Shown in pieces: positions 7,316-10,243 of a DNA stretch of 10,243 nucleotides (position 1 is the first letter of the stretch; every line of letters begins with the position of its first letter). The notes below the pieces were generated by a model, which worked only from the letters and a program-made list of their open reading frames with translations, searched no databases and was not told the DNA's origin. This DNA is from Anaerolineae bacterium. GTDB lineage: Bacteria; Chloroflexota; Anaerolineae; 4572-78; J111. The stretch covers positions 1 through 10,243 of the forward strand of contig JAGRCC010000949.1 of NCBI GenBank assembly GCA_020433785.1. Direction: 5' to 3'. The position numbers and the translations under genes were made by a program.

Positions 7316-8896
7316 ATGGCACCATCTATTTATCTAATTAATCCTAGAGCAGATTTCCCCAGTTATCACGGCGCTGAAATTTATGACCATTTGGGTTTAA
7401 CCTCAACCACCTGGATTGCTGACCTGGCCATAACCACGGTCGCGGCGATGCTGCCCGATAATTTTGAGGTAACGCTTTGTGATGAATACCTCAACGCGGT
7501 CAATCTCGACAGTTCGGCTGATTATATCGGGCTGACGGGTAAGTCCAGCCAGGCCGGCCGGATGCTGGAACTGGCACAAGCGTTTCAACAACGCGGAAAG
7601 GTGGTGATCATTGGCGGGCCGTTTGCCTCGTTATCGCCGGAAATAGTCCGACCTTACTGTGATATTCTCGTTCGCGGTGAAATTGAGGCCATCGCCCCGC
7701 AACTCTTTGCCGATTTACAATCAGGCCAGTGGCAAACCGAGTATGTCGGGGGCCAGCCTGATTTAAGATCATCGCCCACACCCCGCTGGGATTTGTACCC
7801 CAACGAATATGCCCTAACCGGCTGTGTCCAGACCTCGCGTGGTTGTCCTTTTGAATGTGAGTTCTGCGATGTAATTCAGTACGCCGGACGTAAACAACGC
7901 CATAAATCGGTAGAGCAAATTCTGGCCGAATTGGATATACTCTATCAACACGGTTATAGTGGCGTGTTTCTGGCGGACGACAATTTTACCGTGTTCCGCC
8001 GCCGTAGCAAGGAGCTTTTGGTTGCTTTGCGCGATTGGAATCATCGGCAACCGGATGGGGGGTTACGCTTCAGCACCCAACTTTCCATCGATACCGCCAA
8101 AGAAGATGAAATTCTGCAACTGTGTGCCGAAGCGGGCGTCCACTATGTGTTCATTGGTATCGAAACGCCCAATGAAGACAGCTTACGGGAGAGCAAAAAA
8201 CGTCAAAATGTGGGCATCAATTTGCTGGATCAGCTTCAGCGTTTTCTTGATCACGGTATCGGTATTATTGGGGGGATGATTGTCGGCTTCGACTCGGATG
8301 GGCCGGATATTTTTGAACGTCAATATCGATTTGCCATGGCCACCTCTATTCCCATTTTTACCTTAGGGTCACTGGTGGCTCCTCAAGCGACGCCCTTATA
8401 TGCGCGTATGCAAAAGGCTAATCGTCTGTTGAGTGGCAACGATCAAAATGCTTATGCGGCTGCCGCGCCGTGGCAAACAAATATTGTACCTGAGCTTATG
8501 AGCCGAGAAACGCTCTTGACGGGAATCCGCTGGTTGGGCAATCGGCTTTATCATCCGAACGCATTTGGTCAGCGCGTGTTACAATTTATCGAAAGTTACA
8601 ATCAGTCAGCCTCGGCTATATCGAACTTTAGAAAAGCGAGAAGAAAGATAGATGGCGAAACCTTAGAGATCGTGCGCGATGTTCGCCGTTTAGGGTCAGA
8701 TGAGGCTAAGATGTTTTCTGAAATTATGACGGCAACGCGAAGCAATCCCGTGACCCAATGGCACGTTCTCCAAATGATGTTTCAATACCGGCAGATTCGA
8801 TATATGTATGAGCAAGGTCACTTCTGGGAGCCTCATCTGGCCGAATACTCTGAGCCAAATTTCAGCGATACATCGTCTCCCATCGCACTGGTTTAA
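7316..8896 (+). CDS. B12-binding radical SAM enzyme, DUF4070 type
   Basis: Full-length 526-residue class B (cobalamin-dependent) radical SAM protein. Residues about 1-150 form a Rossmann-like B12-binding domain (CDEYLN near 55, IGLTGKSS near 71, VVIIGGPFASLSPEI near 97, DILVRGE near 116). It lacks a DxHxxG motif, so cobalamin would be bound without a lower His ligand. The radical SAM core has RGC177-PFE-C181-EF-C184, which ligates the 4Fe-4S cluster, then VFLADDNF (near 217), FIGIETPNE (near 278) and GGMIVGFDSDGPDIF (near 317). Residues about 360-510, including PWQTNIVPELMSRETL, form the C-terminal DUF4070-like part. The family includes the hopanoid methylase HpnP and many uncharacterised cluster-associated members. 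A methyl transfer to carbon, or another radical modification of the peptide or a precursor, is the natural guess, but the substrate cannot be read from the sequence. ATG 7316 is chosen for its AGGAGG. Confidence 0.93.
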   Translation: MAPSIYLINPRADFPSYHGAEIYDHLGLTSTTWIADLAITTVAAMLPDNFEVTLCDEYLNAVNLDSSADYIGLTGKSSQAGRMLELAQAFQQRGKVVIIGGPFASLSPEIVRPYCDILVRGEIEAIAPQLFADLQSGQWQTEYVGGQPDLRSSPTPRWDLYPNEYALTGCVQTSRGCPFECEFCDVIQYAGRKQRHKSVEQILAELDILYQHGYSGVFLADDNFTVFRRRSKELLVALRDWNHRQPDGGLRFSTQLSIDTAKEDEILQLCAEAGVHYVFIGIETPNEDSLRESKKRQNVGINLLDQLQRFLDHGIGIIGGMIVGFDSDGPDIFERQYRFAMATSIPIFTLGSLVAPQATPLYARMQKANRLLSGNDQNAYAAAAPWQTNIVPELMSRETLLTGIRWLGNRLYHPNAFGQRVLQFIESYNQSASAISNFRKARRKIDGETLEIVRDVRRLGSDEAKMFSEIMTATRSNPVTQWHVLQMMFQYRQIRYMYEQGHFWEPHLAEYSEPNFSDTSSPIALV

Positions 8897-8947
8897 ATGA
8901 AGTTCTCGAGAAATGTAAATTTGAAGTTATAACAAAACAAACAACAA

Positions 8948-8992
8948 CGGATTGATGAAAGGCGCGGATTTTGCTTGTATTTTCTCAATCCG
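8948..8992 (+). repeat. Inverted repeat with two alternative pairings
   Basis: cggattga (8948-8955) pairs with tcaatccg (8985-8992). With a one-base bulge, gaaa (8957-8960) also pairs with tttc (8981-8984), giving about 12 pairs around a 20-base loop. A second copy, gcggatt (8964-8970), can instead pair with aatccgc (8987-8993). Only a short T run (ttt, 8994-8996) follows, so it is at best a weak intrinsic terminator after the radical SAM gene. A protein-binding dyad or an mRNA-stabilising hairpin are alternatives. Confidence 0.5.
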
Positions 8993-9002
8993 CTTTAGTA
9001 AG

Positions 9003-9008
9003 TATAAT
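9003..9008 (+). promoter_or_regulatory. Candidate -10 box (TATAAT) for the hydroxylase gene
   Basis: This is a perfect sigma70-type hexamer 69 bases before the ATG at 9078. No good -35 box is seen at 16-18 bases (ttttct at 8980-8985 matches only partly) and there is no TG extension, so it would need an activator or may be chance in AT-rich DNA. A start near 9014-9015 would put the following hairpin at the very 5' end of the mRNA. Confidence 0.35.
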
Positions 9009-9011
9009 CGT

Positions 9012-9042
9012 CCGGCACCCTCTTAAGGTTATGAAGTGCCGG
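9012..9042 (+). repeat. Hairpin in the hydroxylase leader
   Basis: ccggcac (9012-9018) and gtgccgg (9036-9042) are perfect 7-base complements with a 17-base loop. It ends 24 bases before the ribosome binding site. No T tract follows, so it is not a rho-independent terminator. It could protect the 5' end or act as an operator. The right arm contains the GTG at 9036 that could otherwise be taken as a start. Confidence 0.5.
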
Positions 9043-9066
9043 CAAACTTTGTGGCAAACATCTATC

Positions 9067-9070
9067 GGAG
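9067..9070 (+). promoter_or_regulatory. Shine-Dalgarno site that fixes the hydroxylase start
   Basis: GGAG sits 7 bases before ATG 9078, the usual distance. The alternative in-frame GTG at 9036 has only a weaker AAGG before it and lies within a hairpin arm, so the ATG is preferred. Confidence 0.65.
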
Positions 9071-9077
9071 TAACACA

Positions 9078-10109
9078 ATGCAAAAAAAAACCGGTCTCAA
9101 AAAGCTTGGCCCATTCAATAAAAAAGCGGTTCAAATTACCCAAGATGATGTCGTTGAATTTGTCCCGCAGAAATCTACCGGCCAACTGCCGCAGGTAATC
9201 CGTCCGGCTGTTGATGGCGTAGATTTAATTGCCTGGGCCGGCAGCAACCTCAAACGTATCGAAGAGCAGTTGCTCACCCACGGTGGCCTTCTTTTTCAAG
9301 GGTTTCACATAAACGATGTGGACACTTTTCAACAATTTACCAAGGCCACAACCAATCAAGATTTACTAGAGTATGTTTATCGCTCAACGCCGCGAACGCA
9401 GGTCAGCGGCAACGTATATACATCGACGGAATATCCGGCCGACCAATCGATCCCGATGCATAATGAAGGCGTTTATACGCGCTCGTGGCCGATGAAGATT
9501 TGGTTTCTCTGTTTACAGCCGGCTGAAGTCGGCGGCGAAACGCCGATTGCCGACTGCCGCCGGGTCTTCCAACGGATACCGACCAGCATCAAAGAGAAGT
9601 TTCAGAAAACCGGCGTCAAATATGTGCGCAACTACAGCGCCGCTTTAGATTTACCGTGGCAAGAGGTTTTTCAAACGACCGATAAATCGAAGGTTGAAGA
9701 TTTCTGCCGGCAGTCTGATATTACGTTTGAGTGGCGGGAGGATAACCTGCGAACGAGCCAAGTTTGTCAGGCCGTAGCCGAACATCCTCGCACGGGCGAT
9801 TTGCTTTGGTGTAACCAAGCCCATCTGTTTCATGTAGCCGGTCTGGCTCCCCAGGTGCGTGAGGCGCTGCTCGCCATTGTGGATGAAGACCACCTGCCGC
9901 GCAACGCTTATTACGGCGACGGACAGCCGATTGAGCCTGCTGTTATTGAGGAAATCAACGGAATTTATCAGCAGGAGTCCGTTGCATCGCCCTGGCAAGC
10001 CGGTGATATTTTGATGCTCGATAATATGTTGGTAGCTCATGGCCGCAGACCATACCGAGGCGCACGAAAAATCGTAGTCGGTATGGCCGAACCTTACAGT
10101 TCAAGCTAG
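9078..10109 (+). CDS. SyrP/AsnO-like Fe(II)/2-oxoglutarate-dependent amino acid hydroxylase
   Basis: TauD-superfamily dioxygenase of 343 residues from ATG 9078 to TAG 10107-10109. It would hydroxylate an unactivated carbon of an amino acid, free or carrier-bound, using 2-oxoglutarate and O2. The metal triad is His128-x-Glu130 (MHNEGVYT) and His321 (MLVAHGRRPYRG), with Arg330 a candidate 2-oxoglutarate ligand. Further family segments are WPMKIWFLC, GGETPIADCR, LPRNAYYGDG and GDILMLDNML. The HxE (not HxD) triad is shared with AsnO (beta-hydroxylation of free Asn), and the overall sequence style with SyrP (beta-hydroxylation of carrier-bound Asp in syringomycin assembly). With an Asn-like A domain in the same window, beta-hydroxy-Asn is the best guess. 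Asp or a residue set by an upstream module are alternatives. The length is normal and no defect is seen. Confidence 0.92.
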   Translation: MQKKTGLKKLGPFNKKAVQITQDDVVEFVPQKSTGQLPQVIRPAVDGVDLIAWAGSNLKRIEEQLLTHGGLLFQGFHINDVDTFQQFTKATTNQDLLEYVYRSTPRTQVSGNVYTSTEYPADQSIPMHNEGVYTRSWPMKIWFLCLQPAEVGGETPIADCRRVFQRIPTSIKEKFQKTGVKYVRNYSAALDLPWQEVFQTTDKSKVEDFCRQSDITFEWREDNLRTSQVCQAVAEHPRTGDLLWCNQAHLFHVAGLAPQVREALLAIVDEDHLPRNAYYGDGQPIEPAVIEEINGIYQQESVASPWQAGDILMLDNMLVAHGRRPYRGARKIVVGMAEPYSSS

Positions 10110-10134
10110 ACCTAACCCGGTTATGGAGAACGCT

Positions 10135-10243
10135 AAATTTTTGCCAGAAGGGACATCTCGCTAGCGGAGTACGATGAAATTTTTGCCAAAAGGGACATCT
10201 CGCTAGCGGAGTACGATAAATTTTTGCCAGAAGGGACATCTCG
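10135..10243 (+). repeat. Direct tandem repeats of 41-42 bases (minisatellite), open at window end
   Basis: Unit 1 is 10135-10176 (42 bases), unit 2 is 10177-10217 (41 bases, one G missing at the end), and unit 3 starts at 10218 and runs off the window after 26 bases. Units begin aaatttttgcc. Besides the missing G, the copies differ only at one visible base in unit 2 (ccaaaag against ccagaag). Each complete unit carries a perfect palindrome CGCTAGCG (10159-10166, 10201-10208). No spacers separate the units, so it is not a CRISPR array. It starts 25 bases after the hydroxylase stop and may mark the end of the operon. Any function is unknown. Confidence 0.92.

Larger units (their letters stand above)
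8897..9077 (+). other. 181-base intergenic region with inverted repeats and promoter-like box
   Basis: No convincing gene lies between the radical SAM and hydroxylase genes. The first 50 bases are A-rich. The rest holds two inverted repeats, a TATAAT hexamer and a ribosome binding site, each listed separately. The spacing is much larger than the 26 bases between the first two genes, so the hydroxylase may have its own transcript start. Confidence 0.6.

Noticed and set aside
8948..8996. Strong rho-independent terminator after the radical SAM gene
   Set aside because: A stem exists, but it is followed by only three T residues, its loop is long, and its pairing is ambiguous. It is kept only as an inverted repeat.
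9036..9038. GTG at 9036 as hydroxylase start
   Set aside because: It is in frame and has a weak AAGG upstream, but it lies in a hairpin arm. The ATG at 9078 has GGAG at 7 bases and gives a family-typical N-terminus.
8971..9198. Small plus-strand ORF across the intergenic region
   Set aside because: It runs out of frame into the hydroxylase gene, shows no recognisable protein features and has no convincing ribosome binding site.
9651..10040. 129-residue minus-strand ORF
   Set aside because: It lies wholly within the hydroxylase gene on the opposite strand and has no family-like motifs. It is a shadow of the real gene.
9955..10239. Minus-strand ORF with a repeated ARCPFWQKF segment
   Set aside because: It is the translation of the noncoding tandem repeat plus the reverse of the hydroxylase gene. 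One repeat unit is 41 bases and breaks the repeating frame.
10135..10243. CRISPR array
   Set aside because: The 41-42 base units abut directly with no variable spacers.

Overview
The window is the downstream part of a nonribosomal peptide biosynthetic cluster. All three genes lie on the + strand. Base composition looks close to balanced. The host cannot be named with confidence. Two period-7 simple repeats have slipped into NRPS coding sequence, one beside an interspersed-repeat-like motif (cctgagcggagtcgaagg on the minus strand), and there is an intergenic minisatellite. Together with a B12-dependent radical SAM enzyme, this would fit a repeat-rich environmental bacterium such as a Chloroflexota member or, less likely, a cyanobacterium (no GCGATCGC HIP1 site was noticed). 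That assignment is inference.

Layout: (1) 1-7289 is the 3' part of a large NRPS gene whose reading frame is already open at base 1. Visible order is C(partial)-A-T-C-A-T-TE, so these are the last two modules and the release domain. The first adenylation domain has the specificity code DFWNIGMVHK, the textbook threonine code. The second reads DATKVGEVGK, closest to the asparagine codes (DLTKxGEVGK). (2) 7316-8896, 26 bases downstream behind a strong AGGAGG site, is a B12-binding radical SAM enzyme of the DUF4070 type. (3) 8897-9077 is a 181-base intergenic stretch with two inverted repeats and a perfect TATAAT. (4) 9078-10109 is a SyrP/AsnO-like TauD-superfamily Fe(II)/2-oxoglutarate hydroxylase with an HNE...H metal triad. 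(5) 10135-10243 is an array of 41-42 base direct repeats running off the window.

Working model (inference): an upstream NRPS part passes a peptide to this protein, which adds Thr and then an Asn-like residue and releases the chain as acid, lactone or lactam through the type I thioesterase. The hydroxylase probably beta-hydroxylates a carrier-bound or free residue, with Asn the best local candidate. The radical SAM enzyme would modify an unactivated carbon, possibly by methylation. The second condensation domain has the N-terminal motif style usual for D-residue or modified-residue donors although no epimerase domain is present, so Thr may be altered before or during condensation. The Thr-Asn(OH) plus B12-radical-SAM combination is the most distinctive feature of the window.
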